Source: Nemertoderma westbladi
Lineage: Eukaryota > Xenacoelomorpha > Nemertodermatida > Nemertodermatidae
NCBI GenBank assembly: GCA_032718475.1
Contig: JAUCBJ010004015.1
Coordinates: forward strand, 1-54,385
DNA: 54,385 nt
Reading direction: 5' to 3'
Both the position numbers and the translations under genes were made by a program. Below, in pieces: positions 10,758 to 21,838 of the stretch; positions within the stretch are counted from its first letter, which is position 1, and every line of letters begins with the position of its first letter. The notes under the pieces are model-generated. The model did not search any database. It saw nothing but the letters and a program-made list of their open reading frames with translations, and was not told the DNA's origin.

Positions 10758-11365
10758 CTGGTTCCTGATCGCAACTTTTTAGTGCGTTTTTGATATTGGT
10801 GAATATTCTAGAACATTATTAGATATATTTTTTATGGTAACTAGGGTTTTTTTACTTGTTATAATTTTTTGAAATTTTAAAAATACTGTATTTTTTTATT
10901 TTTAATATTAGTTAAGTGTTCGAGAACATTATTATATATTATTTACTAAGGTGTAGCTAGTGCTTTTTTAATAGCTAGCATTTCCTTGAAATTATAAAAA
11001 CACTTGTGAAAACATTGATATTTCAGAATTAGGCCTAAACTGTTGCAGAATATATTAATTACCGGTACCAAAAATATTGCTGATAATAACAGCCCCTGAA
11101 TGAGATCCAGCTATTATCTAGGATAATAATTTAGGCTTGTTAACCAACCAACAAAACAAACAGTATACAGTTACAGTTTAGAAGGTGTAGTGCATGCAAT
11201 GTTGTCAATGTCTGCACAGCCCTCAACTGAGTGTATGTTCCTAGTCAATACTACGAATTCCTTCAATAGCCCTAAGAATGGCATCTTGAATGCGCACATA
11301 TGGAACTGGTGCATGTATAATGCCCCAGTGCATGTATAATGCATACAACGGCCATACTGCTTTAG
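10758..11365. other. AT-rich intron sequence
   Basis: No gene is seen. There are short direct repeats such as TGCATGTATAATGC at about 11310-11345, and two related segments around 10795-10890 and 10910-11000 sharing GAACATTATTA(G/T)ATAT. Confidence 0.5.
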
Positions 11366-11620
11366 TGTGAGCTAAATTATGTTCGAAAACTTTGTTGTTT
11401 ATTGTATCATGTACAATTTGTATATTCGAATGTCATGTAATATTTAGAAATATATGTTAAAGCACAGAGATTACAGAGAACTCAGTTCTAGTGTAACTAA
11501 CGCAACTAAATACACAATGTCACTATATAGTATATAATCGTTATTGTTGTTATATGTTGCTATGCAATATTCTTAGCAAATCTTTGTTCTGTTATCCTGG
11601 CTCGTTCCATGGTTGCCACA
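11366..11620 (-). repeat. Probable 3' LTR of a Ty3/gypsy element
   Basis: Reading the minus strand, the integrase region is followed by a purine tract (GGGGGGAGC), then TGTGGCAACCATGG at 11620. A sequence ending GCTCACA lies at 11366. TG...CA termini with TGTG/CACA symmetry and an AATAAA signal (complement at 11398-11403) fit a 255-bp LTR. No second LTR is present for comparison, so the left boundary is an inference. Confidence 0.5.
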
Positions 11621-12625
11621 CAGCTCCCCCCAGCGAATGGTAATGTAGCGATGATGCCTGGAACCCGTAATAGTTTGGCTGACTCACTGTGCGGCCAAAG
11701 CGCGTGAAGTGCTCTAATATTGCTGTTTTGGGTGTTTGAGAAGGTTCTGATGTGTTTGGAGTTGGGGGAGGCTTTGATGCTATTGGGGATAGAGGCTTTG
11801 GAGCATCAGCTGACGTTTTACACGATAGGTGACTTTGAGTCCCATCTACTGAAACAGGGTCTTGTTTGTCATTTATTTCTAGGAGAAAATATTTATTGCC
11901 GGCCTCTAACACTTTAAATGGCCCAGTGTAGGGTCTTTCGAGTGGTCCGTGGTACCTGTACACTCGGACATAAACGAATCCGGTCGAAGCTAAGTTGCTT
12001 GGGACATGTTTTGTATGTTGTCCATGGATGTTTACTGGCGGAGAAAGTGTTGATTGCATTTTCGATTGGAGAGGATGAAGAAACTCATCTGTCTGAGTGG
12101 CACGAGAGCCGGGTTGAAGGAACTCTTGGGCAGGTGAAGTGATGTGCCATAGACAAGATCAGTGGCCAAGCAGTTTCCATATTCACACCATGCTGTCCGC
12201 ATTCTGAGGAGAACGCGTGGCAATTCATCCACCCATTGCGGGTTGATGAGGCGAGCTTTAAGTGCAGCATTACGCTGTTGGTGCACCCATTCGACCATAC
12301 CATTTGCCTGTGGGTGATACACTATAGTGGAGGAGGCAGAGATGAGGAGCAGTTTGTGTAGATTTGTCCAGAGTTTAGATGTAAACTGGGCACCACGGTC
12401 CGAGGTTTTGATCATCAGGTATACCAAATCTGGACATCCAGTTCCTGATAAATGCTTGGGCACAAGTCAACGAAGTGGCATTCTCCAGTGTAATTGCTTC
12501 AGGCCATCAAGTGAAACGATCGATGTTCGTAAAGAGGTATGTGTAGTGTATGTAGCCTTCAGACACGGGAATGAGACTGACAAGGTCGACGTGGATTCCG
12601 ACCAACAAAGTCAATGTGATCACTG
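11592..12625 (-). pseudogene. Ty3/gypsy integrase fragment
   Basis: Minus-strand pieces give the integrase catalytic core and tail. DLVSLIPVSEGYIHYTYLF and DRFT (about 12585-12510) cover the first catalytic Asp region. TSDRGAQFTSKLW (about 12400) has the second Asp. STIVYHPQANGMVEW (about 12310) carries the Glu. The tail has YTGPFKVLE, the GPY/F module, near 11930. There are at least two frameshifts and a stop (FT-stop-WPEA). Gag, protease, RT and RNase H are absent, so the element is truncated at its 5' side. Confidence 0.85.
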
Positions 12626-12782
12626 ATTGCATTCAATGTCTAGGTCTTGTTGCTTTTTAGCTTTTTACATACTTTGGTATTAACACACCTACTGGTAAGG
12701 TTTTTACTTAACGTGCTTGATAAATAAATAAATATAATTCGTAGTTATCTGTAACAATAGATTAAAAGTTAAGTTAAATTAC

Positions 12783-12948
12783 CTGTGAGACATCAAGAAT
12801 TGATGTAATAGTATTGTCCATATACTGGCATGTAGAGGCGAATGAATAATTCCCAGGTTTGACAATAATTTTATTACTTTGCGTTAGATCATCTTGGACA
12901 CCATCATTCCTGTCTCCTATATACAGTATCCATGTTCCACTGTGTACA
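12783..12948 (-). CDS. Crystallin gene exon 4: Greek-key motif B of domain 2
   Basis: The acceptor is TTATTTTGCAG and the donor CACAG|GTAATT. The exon is 166 nt: one base completing an Ile codon with exon 3, then 55 codons, ending in phase 0. It encodes VHSGTWILYIGDRNDGVQ, later KIIVKPGNYSF, and MDNTITSILDVSQ. GTWILY is the motif-B opening, PGNY is the usual turn, and DNTITS fully matches the (N/D)(N/D)xx(S/T)S calcium-binding signature. Joining to exon 3 across 29.5 kb gives an uninterrupted NNIVSAV-I-VHSGTWILY. Confidence 0.9.
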
Positions 12949-13482
12949 CTGCAAAATAAGATTACATGTTTGCATTTTTCCCCAAAATTTAAACACAACC
13001 TGGTGGTGTGGTATATCTACAATAATAACAAAAATCACAAATTGAATTGCCACAGCATATATAAATATATATATATATACAGATGTGCCTATTTGAAAGA
13101 GATAAACCAAGAGATTCCAGTTAGAGCTAGGCATATAGGAGAACTGATTGAGACTGTGGCAACTTTAACAGTGTAAATCATGGGGGTCTACGGGTCTGTG
13201 CGTATTTACATTGCAACTCTGCATAAAAGTTTTTGAACTTTTTGAGAAATTTTTATTCAAAAAATTTAATACTATTTATAACAAACCCAAAAATTATTAA
13301 TTAAGTTATTATTCATACGCATCTGCAAAGCCAATCATTTTATCATGATGGTCTGAAGCCATACTAGTACCATAAATAACATAAACAAAGCATTCAACTG
13401 CGACCAACAGACCAAAGTCTCACCAGAAACAGAATCTGAGTGAGGTTTCTAAGTCCCCTTCTGGGACAATGCTTGAAGCCAC
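12949..13482. other. Intron sequence with short TA-rich tract
   Basis: This is the start of the 29.5-kb intron, read from the left. A (TA)n tract lies near 13060-13080. Nothing else is recognised. Confidence 0.5.
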
Positions 13483-14358
13483 TAATACTACTACTACAAG
13501 GATGGGCATGCTGCATTGCAGCTGCATTTTTAAGAATGCTGTGCGATCTTGTTGACAAAACTGCGATGCCACAAATCCCTATTACCCATGAGATTTGCTA
13601 GCAATCAATGACACCTCTAATGTTATATAGTGTCTGGTTGGAGATGTGTGCAGTGCATTGTACTTGACACATTGAACCCGGCCGGGGTAGCATTCTTGTG
13701 AATGTGCCAAACAGAGATTTGATGTCCTCAGCAGTTAGAGCCCAGCATGGGCTCCCATAGAAGAATACTGGAACTACCGCTGTTCTAAATAATCGGACCT
13801 TAAGTTTCAGATTAATTCTATGTGACTTCCAAATCCTGGAAAGCCTATTCAAGGTAGGCAATGCCTTTCCCTTACGTATTCGAAGGTCCTCACCTGACTT
13901 CTGGATCCATGATCCCAGGTAACAAAAGTCATTTAGGTACTCGTTTAGGAAGTTGCCTAGGTTCTTGGCAGGATTTCCTTGGCTTCTGGAGCCAGTAGGT
14001 GCAGTTAACATCACCCCATCATCATTATGATGATCTAAGGACATGCGTAGAACATAGAGAAGCACAATTATGAACAAGAATGGTGCAATTGTGTCTCTCT
14101 GGAGGACTCCCCATAACACTTCAAATAGTTCTGTGTCACCATCAAAAGTAGACACAAATGTTCTCAAACCATCGTATACTGATCTGATTGCTGCAATAAT
14201 TTTACCAGAAATCCCATAATGAAAGTATACTGAACATGCATGAGTGAAAGACTGAATCACAGGACTTGAAGAAGTCAACAAAGATAACAGCCAGATGCCT
14301 GTCTTTCTTTATTGATAACTCTTCAATTATCATTCTAAGTGCCAAAATGGGGTCCATG
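13483..14358 (-). mobile_element. RTE-like LINE copy C, 3' part
   Basis: It begins with the (ACT)n tail and conserved 3' terminus. A long frame (14281-13598) encodes much of the palm and C-terminal tail: SVYDGLRTFVSTFDGD, VLWGVLQRDTIAPFLF, FCYLGSWIQKSGEDLR, ALTAEDIKSLFGTF. The DLDFADDLGV catalytic segment is deleted between the MLTAPTGSRSQGNPAKNL segment and the FCYLGS segment. At 14358 it is broken by the TIR element and resumes at 19776. Confidence 0.85.
14350..14358. repeat. Left 9-bp target-site duplication of the TIR element
   Basis: GGGTCCATG here is repeated at 19767-19775. In uninterrupted RTE copies the same site reads GGGCTCCATGGTCCC once, so the duplication marks insertion of the element between. 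Confidence 0.75.
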
Positions 14359-14528
14359 GAGTAAGGCAACGTTTTGAACATTACTTCGCGATTTTCACAA
14401 TCTTCGCAAATGTCGCAATTATTACGAAGATTGCGAAAATCGCGAAGTTTTGCAAACATCGCGATCTTCACGATATTTTGTGTTTACCAATACTATAGGT
14501 GGAGCTTCGCAAACATCGCGATCTTCGC

Positions 14529-14542
14529 GATATTTTGTGATT
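14529..14542. repeat. Left target-site duplication of LINE A (14 bp)
   Basis: GATATTTTGTGATT is repeated exactly at 18533-18546. The canonical 59-bp repeat reads GATATTTTGTGTTTACC, so the LINE entered a repeat unit of the TIR element. Confidence 0.75.
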
Positions 14543-14817
14543 GAAACTAAATCTTTATTACCAACATATGGTGTATAAATAGAACAGGAACATGAAATCA
14601 AGTTAATGTAGGTATATGGTAGGAATCACACATATAAAATATTGTAAATATAATGTTATGTAATTGTAAATATACGTGTAAAGTGCTATTAGTTGAGTTA
14701 AATTAAATTATCATTGTAAAATTTAAAAAAGTATTAAAAGGGTGGTGCAATGTAATGAAATAAAAGAGAAAAAATATATATATTTTTTTTTTTTATTTAA
14801 AATAGATATCAATTCAG

Positions 14818-17400
14818 TTAAAAGTCGTTTAGGGCGTAAAGGAACAGGGAACGTTTAAATGTTGTTGAGGGAGTTGGGATGCCAGTACAACTGAGGCCGT
14901 GGTCCTTGTCTGTCGCCGGACCGTCGCAGAGACGGCAGATACATGTGGGCGTCGGTCTCCAGCACCCTTTGCTGCGGCATAGCTTGTGGTGCGAGCCGTT
15001 AGAAATGAATTGGGCTGCCGCACGGCGTCTGTAGCCGGTGAGTTCGAGGAGGGAGAGCTCGCCATTCTCTGAAGGGTGATCGACCGCGTTTAGTATTGCC
15101 ATGGTGGAGGCGTATTTACTTACCCCACACCACAGTTTCCAATAGAATGCTCGAACCACTACGACGTGGTTCAGTGAGTCAGCATTCGATGGAACTACGC
15201 CGAAGATAGCGCAGCCGTACGTCGTCGCTGGTAGAGTAATGAGCTTCCATAGACGCTGGGCTGTTGTCATGGAGATCAACTTGAAATTGACCTTAGTTGC
15301 CAATCGCATACAGGCTGATATCCCACGCTTGTGTAGGTGTTTGTAGTGACCTGTGGCGCAGTTCTTTGTCGTGAGGACAACCCCGAGGTACTCGAAGGAG
15401 TTGACGAACTCCAGGGGGGATCCATCATAGACTAGGACGTCGGTTCTGCAGAGGCGGCCACCACGGCGGAATTTCATCGCCTTCGTTTTCGCCTTATTGA
15501 CGACGAGGTCATTTTCTTTGCAGTATGCCAGGAGATACTCTAGGCTGGTTTGAACCTCGGTGATCGTGTCACCGGTAATGGCGACGTCGTCCGCGTACAT
15601 ATATAAACAGCAGCCTGCAGCTAATATAACAGCAGGGAGGTCGGAAACAAATAGGCTGAAGAATAGGGGGGAAAGTTTATCACCTTGGATTACGCCAATC
15701 GTTTGAGTTATGGGCTCAATTAAATATATCCCCAGGCATATACAAAGTTGCATGCGATTATAGCCCATATTGCTGCTATAAAAGTACGACTAAGACCCAG
15801 TATTGAGAGCTTAAGACAGAGTTTCCTTCGGTTGATAGAGTCAAATGCCTTTGAGAAGTCCACAAATACGCAGTAAATGTGACCACGTGGTAAACTCAAC
15901 GCACACCGGATATGTGCGTGGAGTTGCATAGTGGCCTGTATAGTTGATTTCCCCTTCCGGAAGCCGAACTGACATACCGGTAGGACTCCGCTAATTTCCG
16001 CCCAGCTGTATAGTCTGTTAAAGAGTATAGACGTGTACGTCTTTAGTAGACATGATAGCAGCGCGACTCCGTGGTACGAGTTCGGGGACGACTTTGGCCC
16101 CTTACCTTTGTAGAGTGGAAGGAGATATGATGTTAACCAGCCACCTGGGCACTTCGCCGCTGCGAAACACGTGGAGAAAAGCGCAAGGAGGAATGGTAAT
16201 AGTAGGGGGAGACCGAGTTTTAATGATTCGTTTGAGATCCTGTCAGGGCCCGCCGCTTGGTGGTTCTTGTTTCCATTGACGGATGAAGTGACCTCGGCCG
16301 CATCTATTGGGCGGTCGAGTTCCGGAACAGGTTGATCAGGAAGGTCGGGTAGCTGGGTATCAACATCTCTGTTCAGTAGGTTGTCAAAGGAGTTGCCCAG
16401 TCCTCTGCTGCAACCTGTTGGGGTGCAGAGTTCTCGCGTTTACCCTTTGTTATATTCCACAACTCTGTTATATCAGCCTCACAACGGCCTATTAATTTTT
16501 GTTCTTGCTGGGCCTCATATATCCTCTTCTTAGAATGTAAAAGAAAAGATTGGTTTCAAGGATAACCATGTCGACATCGTTAATCCTTGGGGTTAGCTTG
16601 TTCCTGGTTGATAGGGGGGGAGTTATCGATAGATTAATAAGTACTCGCTGGTGTTTGCAGTTCACGGTTGGTTTAACAGAAACATCAACAAGGTCAAGAA
16701 GAGGGGTGTCAACGAACACGAGGTCAATGACACTCTGGCCATTCCAGCATAGGTAGGTAGGTACCGTAGCATCTGTCACACAGGACAGACCTGTACCCAG
16801 TAAGCCATCGCATAGGAGGTCACCCCGGGTACTGTCTCCATCAAGGCGACAGTTAAAGTCCCCAGCAAGCAGCAGCAGAGCAGCGGAACGCGCACGTATA
16901 TCGTTGATGACATTAATGAGATCCAGTAATATATCAGTTACATCTGTTTCTGGTATATAGTATGCGGATATTATTTCGAGTCCTGGGAGGGAAGCCGCAA
17001 TTATATTCTCGCTTTTATGGTGACAGTTTGTATTCCCACCGTTTCGTGTATTGGTCGCTAATGTTAATCAACCATGTGGCCTGCCAGCGTTCCCCTTCAC
17101 ACAGGGAACATTGGCGCAAGTAAAGGAGGGAATATCAAGATCCTCGTCTAGGGTTTCAGTTAGGAGAAGGATGTCAGTTGTACAAAATGTGTCATCACAT
17201 GTAGTTTCTATTGTACTTTTCGCTCCTTCCACATTCCTAAGAACAATGGAGGGCCCCGTTTCATTGTCAGCGATAGTAGAGGGTCCCCACGCCTCATTGA
17301 AAGGCAGTTCCTCTAACAGTGTTAAAGTCTGTGATATTTGGAATCTATTACAATGTCGTTCATGTTTCCTAAGGCTCATTAGGTACCGGTACGGCTTGTT
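14818..17400 (-). pseudogene. LINE A ORF2: AP endonuclease plus reverse transcriptase
   Basis: The endonuclease has TDILLLTETLDEDL (about 17160), LLLAGDFNCRLDGD (about 16860) and SVIDLVFVDTPLLD (about 16720). The polymerase has QFGFRKGKSTIQA (about 15980), CVFVDFSKAFDSINRR (about 15860), GVIQGDKLSPLFFSLF (about 15680) and CCLYMYADDVAITGD (about 15590). The tail ends with a Cys-His cluster, CICRLCDGPATDKDHGLSC (about 14940-14885). A stop at 17068 and frameshifts near 16400 and 15750 inactivate it. It would nick target DNA and copy the element RNA. Confidence 0.85.
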
Positions 17401-17481
17401 GCAGCCTCTACAAAAGGTTGGTGAAGTCCGTTGGGCCGAATTGAGGGGAACTCTGTTCGGAAGGCTTTGCCCATCATCTAG

Positions 17482-18402
17482 TCAGACAGCCTGCCCGGCT
17501 ACCTCTAGTGCATGCGACGGTGTCCTCAGGGTAAGCGGTTGCTGTTGCAGCTTGAGGTTCGCTCTGTCTTTCGGGCCGAGGTAATGACGTCGTATCGTCA
17601 AACGGACTGGCCAGCTGTCTGAAGCGAACACGGCTGTCGCAGAATCCTTGTTGGGGCACACGATGTGGAAGGCAGCCATGGTTGGGGCTAGGCTGACCTA
17701 TCCTGTTGAGTTGGTCGTTTGTTCAGTAATATTGAATACTTTATCAACCTGGATATTCCTGTCCGATAAGTGATTCTTTATCATCTTTGTTGTGGTTTCC
17801 GGGGATAAGCGGCCGACCCGGACATGGTACCGCGGGTTAGGTCGAGCAACAGCTGTTATGCCACTGGCTCCAGGTGCCAATGCCGAACCAGTTGCCATGA
17901 CAACTGGGTTCTTTTTCGTTCTCGTTTGAGGATGCTGGTTCGCGTTTCCAGGTCTCCTCGGGATCGGGATCGGCCCACGGCTTTGGTTGGATTCTGATAC
18001 AAGTTGTCATCGCTCGGAGGTTGTTTGCGACGGTTGTGCTCGAGATTGGTTTGGTCCTGCACCAGCAGGTGCAGAGTTAGGTGGTTGCGGATAGTTTTTG
18101 GCCGCGGCTCCATGCGTCCGGTCCGTAGCCTTGGCTGCTACTTGTGAGTAGCGTGGTTTCTCCTGTTGCGCTTTTAGCAGCGAGTCCTGTGCAGCGATTG
18201 TCTCCTCTCGTGCGTCGCTAAGTTTACCGAGAGTTACAGTATACAAGGATGTCATTTTGGTTGCAAACTCATTTAGCTGTTTCTCTTCTTCGTTGGTCAT
18301 ACTTTTCTTAGTTTTTACGGCCCTGATCAGGTCCAGAAGTTTGTCCTGTAGATGTATAAAAACCTCCGCCATTCTTTTTACATGTATCCAACGTACAGAC
18401 AA
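17482..18402 (-). pseudogene. LINE A ORF1 (RNA-binding, gag-like)
   Basis: One frame runs from a Met at 18402 (or MAEV at 18372) to a stop at 17482, broken by in-frame TGA at about 18007 and TAG at about 17698. The N-terminus is helical (FIHLQDKLLDLIRAVKTKK) and probably coiled coil. A Pro/Gln-rich linker follows. Then comes RYHVRVGRLSPETTTKMIKN, which looks like an RRM-type domain, and FHIVCPNKDSATAVF with SDSWPVRLTIRRH. The last two are the conserved C-terminal ORF1 strands of this LINE type; the same F-x-I-x-C-x...WP pattern is seen in LINE D ORF1. Such proteins bind element RNA in the ribonucleoprotein. Confidence 0.7.
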
Positions 18403-18546
18403 TCACAGAAGTTAATAAAATAATTGATTGGTGTAGTTAGCGCTATCTTGCAGTTGCAGTTATTCAACAAAACCGTACAATTACCTAAAATGAGGTATTG
18501 CAAATGAGGTAAATATTATGATGGTAAAATGAGATATTTTGTGATT

Positions 18547-19010
18547 ACCAATACTATAGGTGGAGCTTTGCAAACATCATGATCTTCGCGATATTTTGTG
18601 TTCACCAATACTATAGGTGAAGCTTCGCAAACATCGCAATCTTCGCGATATTTTGTGTTTACCAATACTATAGGTGGAGGTTTGCAAACGTCGCAATCTT
18701 CGCGATATTTTGTGTTTACCAATACTATAGGTGGAGCTTCACAAACTTCGCGATCTTCGCGATATTTTGTGTTCACCAATACTATAGGTGGAGCTTCGCA
18801 AATGTCGCGATCTTTGCGATATTTTGTGTTCACCAATAGGCCTACTATAAGTGGAACTTCGCAAACGTTGCGATCTTCACGATATTTTGTGTTCACCAAT
18901 ACTATAGGTGGAGCTTTGTAAACATCGCGATCTTCGCAATAGTTTGTGTTTACAAATACTATAGGTGGAGCTTCGCGACATATTTTGTGTTTACCAATAC
19001 CTAATACGAG
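18547..19010 (+). repeat. 59-bp tandem repeats of the TIR element
   Basis: About eight units of roughly 59 bp occur, each containing ACCAATACTATAGGTGGAGC, then TTCGCAAAC, then CGATCTTCGCGATATTTTGTG. Divergence is 5-15 percent by eye. Single or double units recur in the same orientation at 14470-14542 and inverted at 19360-19455 and 19600-19700. In one plus frame they spell a repeated peptide (VFTNTIGGASQTSRSS), which is a by-product of the period and not a gene. Confidence 0.88.
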
Positions 19011-19359
19011 CTTCGATAAAAAAATTTCTCAACTTTTAATAATATTATTTATTAATACCATTACAGCGAGGTACAACGACGCTTAAATAGCAAAATTTCT
19101 GGAAGGCCTACACAAATACATGGACTTCTAGAATACAATTTTATACCATCTGTCTGTATATATATAACATTCTAGAATTCTGTGAACAATACTAATACTA
19201 ATAGTGTCATAAATATATACTATAGAACATGTTAGCTATTTTATTTAAAAATATTTTTTTCTCTCTAGAACTAATAATATATTTTATTCTTGAAAAATTT
19301 TTAAAAATATATGTTTCATTATAGATTTTATTAATATTAAAAAATGTTCTATAACATTC
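19011..19359. other. AT-rich interior of the TIR element
   Basis: This is low-complexity AT-rich sequence with repeated TCTAGAA motifs (six or more occurrences between 19130 and 19600). No coding potential is seen. Confidence 0.5.
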
Positions 19360-19775
19360 ACGAAGATCGCGACGTTTGCGAAGCTCCGCCTATAGTATTG
19401 GTAAACACAAAATATTGCAAAGATTGCGGCGTTTGCGAAGCTCCAACTATAGTATATTCTAGAACATAGTGGCGATTTATTTAAAAATACTTTTTTCTCT
19501 AGAACTAATATATTTTGTTCTAGAACATAACTATTTTAATTTAAAACTATAATATTTGTTATTAATTGGTTTTCTTTCATTAAAAAAAAATAATCTAGAA
19601 CATTCGCAAAGATCAGGAGGTTTGCGAAGCTCCACCTATAGTATTGTTAAACACAAAATATCACGAAGATCGCTACGTTTGCGAAATTTCGCGATTTTCA
19701 CAATCCTCTCAAAGTTTGCGAAGATCGCGAAAATCACGAAGAATTGTTAAAAATCGTTGCCCTAATGGGTCCATG

Positions 19776-20675
19776 ATCCCATGACCTTTATGGAACCCAT
19801 TCTGATTTCCATGGAGCAGTCTCTAAATGGGATCCCTGATGCAATTTAATAGAATTCTATTGTATAGCTTTGCAGCAATCGAGATCAATGAGATTCGCCG
19901 AAAAGAAATGTTAGGTTGCCCTTCTTGGGAACAGGCACCAACTTATTTGTTTTCATTTCTTGTGGGACTCTTGTTGTTCGGTACATGTCTACTATGATGG
20001 GATAGATGAGCTTTAAACACTCAGGCATTTTAAAGACCTCAGGGGGAACACCATCTACTCCACTGGCACGATTGGTCTTAAAGCTCTTTGCAGCAGCCTT
20101 CACTTCTGCAAAGGAGATATCGCCAATGGGAATATCTGGGAGTACAGACTCAGACACTTTTACTTCTATAAAGTTATCAGGCAATACCCTGTCATTATTG
20201 AGGAGCTTTTCAAAGCGGGCCTTCCAACCATTGAGGCTATCGGCTGGTGTTTCTGCCTTAACCCTGGTGGTTTGTTGGCTTTTCCATCCATTAAGCAAGT
20301 TGAACGATTTCCATGCCTGGGATGATTGCCTGCTGTCGTCGGCATCATTGTTGGCATCAACCTGTTGGTTTATAAGCTTCTGTAGATTAACAGAGTATTG
20401 CCTGTTCATTGCCCATTGCCTAGATGCAGCCTTAACTGCATTCTTGGCCGCTGTATTCTGTTTGAGTCGGGACTCTTTCTGCGCCTTGTAGTGAGAGGTC
20501 TTTCCAGCACTTCTGAATTTTCTGGTCACTCCAGGAGGCCCGGTTGTTTCAAGGTTATACAGGAACTGTTTCAGCTGCTGCTAACTTAACTGCTTCAGTA
20601 AAGGCAGTATAGCCCTCACAGTGATCTGCTGCCTCAGAGGCAAGAACCTCATACATGTTGCTCAGCTGTAGTGTA
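19776..20675 (-). mobile_element. RTE-like LINE copy C, 5' part
   Basis: It continues the copy interrupted at 14358. A frame at 20529-19885 encodes the linker before the polymerase: DNFIEVKVSESVLPDIPIG, TNRASGVDGVPPEVFK and LVPVPKKGNLTF. It is 5'-truncated at about 20675, within the region after the endonuclease. The target duplication of the LINE itself was not found. Confidence 0.85.
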
Positions 20676-21789
20676 ATATACAGCCTATATATATAATCTA
20701 TATAGTGTCATTTTCTGATGATGGATCCCCCCCCCCCAAATTTTTCTACAAATCTTTATCATATTGCTTGGAATTTGAAACACAACTCCAATCACTGTTG
20801 ATGTCCACATGAAGCGGGAATTTTCGATTTCGCCTTGAAATTTTTTTATGAAATTTTTTAATATTTTTATATTTTTTATAATTTTAAAAAAGTGTTGTTT
20901 GCGAATCCATTTTTCACATCAATTTTTTCGTATCAATAGAAAGCTTGCATTGTAAGGATTCCAAATATGTACAATATCTGAATTTCGTACAATATCTATA
21001 TTGGGTAGCTAATCATGCATAAACAAATTGTTCCAGAATATTGTGTATTTATTAAATGGAATAAATGGCCAATGGTCTGTGCTAACAATAATTGTTGATG
21101 AATTGTTAATTTGAACGCCTATATCTGTTTCTCAATGAAATTCAGTTATTGATACATATTTGGAATCCTTGCATTGTCACGGTAGCCGGCCTGGTCTTAG
21201 AGTAAATGGGTGGCTGGTTGGGGTGGAAGTCTGTTTTAAAGGATTTTGTAGGGATGGATGTCTCTGATCTCAACTTTGGTGAAAACTAGCTTCTTGTTTC
21301 TGCTTCGATGTATAATAAAATATATCATGGTAATAAACAGTTACCAGTAATAGCACAACTCAGTAAGTCAATAAGTTACCAAAATACAGATATCTGTGAA
21401 ACTAAATGCGACTTGGGAAAATGGGAGTGAGAAGCCCATGTACTAAACTATAAATTGGTATTACAGTTGTATATGCTACTGTTAGCTCGAGAGGGATTTT
21501 GTGGTTGCCGCCCTGACCAATGGGACGTCGGGGCTGCTGTTTCACTATTGGCTTATGCCATTATGATTAATTGGCTTATCTTTCCTAAATCTTTCCTAAT
21601 TAATTCCCTCTCTCACTATCTATTGATGATGGCTTATGGTTAGTAAGCCGTTGCCTATAGTAGGTTATACACGTTACAGTTAATATTTTTTATGCTGGAC
21701 TACTCAAAACATATACAGCTAGCTAGGTAAACTCTGAAACTCTAAACAACACAGTACCGCAATGCTAATGCAGTAAGTCTGCAGGCTGA
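20676..21789. other. Intron sequence with an imperfect inverted repeat
   Basis: Arms 20947-20985 and 21137-21177 (sharing AAGGATTCCAAATATGTA in opposite orientation) enclose about 150 bp and could be a small foldback element. The rest, including about 21180-21789, may hold the 5' UTR of LINE B, but nothing decisive is seen. Confidence 0.5.
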
Positions 21790-21838
21790 CAGTGCATTAT
21801 CAACTCTTATCGACCTTTTACTATACAACTCTGTACTT

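Larger units (their letters stand above)
14543..18532 (-). mobile_element. LINE A: near full-length non-LTR retrotransposon (about 4.0 kb)
   Basis: It is bounded by exact 14-bp direct repeats. On the minus strand the order is a 5' leader (18532-18403), ORF1 (18402-17482), ORF2 with AP endonuclease then reverse transcriptase (about 17400-14818), and a 3' UTR of about 270 bp ending near an AATAAA-like signal. Disruptions are few: two stops in ORF1, and about one stop and two frameshifts in ORF2. Clade assignment (I/Jockey-type) is tentative. It is the innermost and thus youngest layer of the three-level nest. Confidence 0.82.
14359..19766. mobile_element. TIR element inserted in RTE copy C, MULE-like by its 9-bp target duplication
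   Basis: The left end (GAGTAAGGCAACGTTTT, then TTCGCGATTTTCACAATC) and the reverse complement of the right end (ATTAGGGCAACGATTTT, then TTCGTGATTTTCGCGATC) are homologous over about 90 bp. Both ends are built from degenerate TTCGCGAT/GAAGATCGCG units. The interior holds about eight 59-bp direct repeats (18547-19000) and inverted copies at about 19360-19455 and 19600-19700. No transposase is encoded, and a complete LINE (14543-18532) has been inserted. Without it the element is about 1.4 kb. A 9-bp duplication plus long TIRs fits Mutator-like elements, but this is inference. Confidence 0.7.

Noticed and set aside
18547-19000. Regular 59-bp repeats resembling a CRISPR array or a repeat-protein gene
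   Set aside because: The whole unit is repeated with no unique spacers, the host is eukaryotic, and inverted copies lie at the other end of a TIR element. The repeated peptide only reflects the period.
20006-20491. Plus-strand frames of about 160 codons here and at 39105-39584
   Set aside because: Both are antisense shadows of the RTE pre-RT linker and appear wherever that segment is present.
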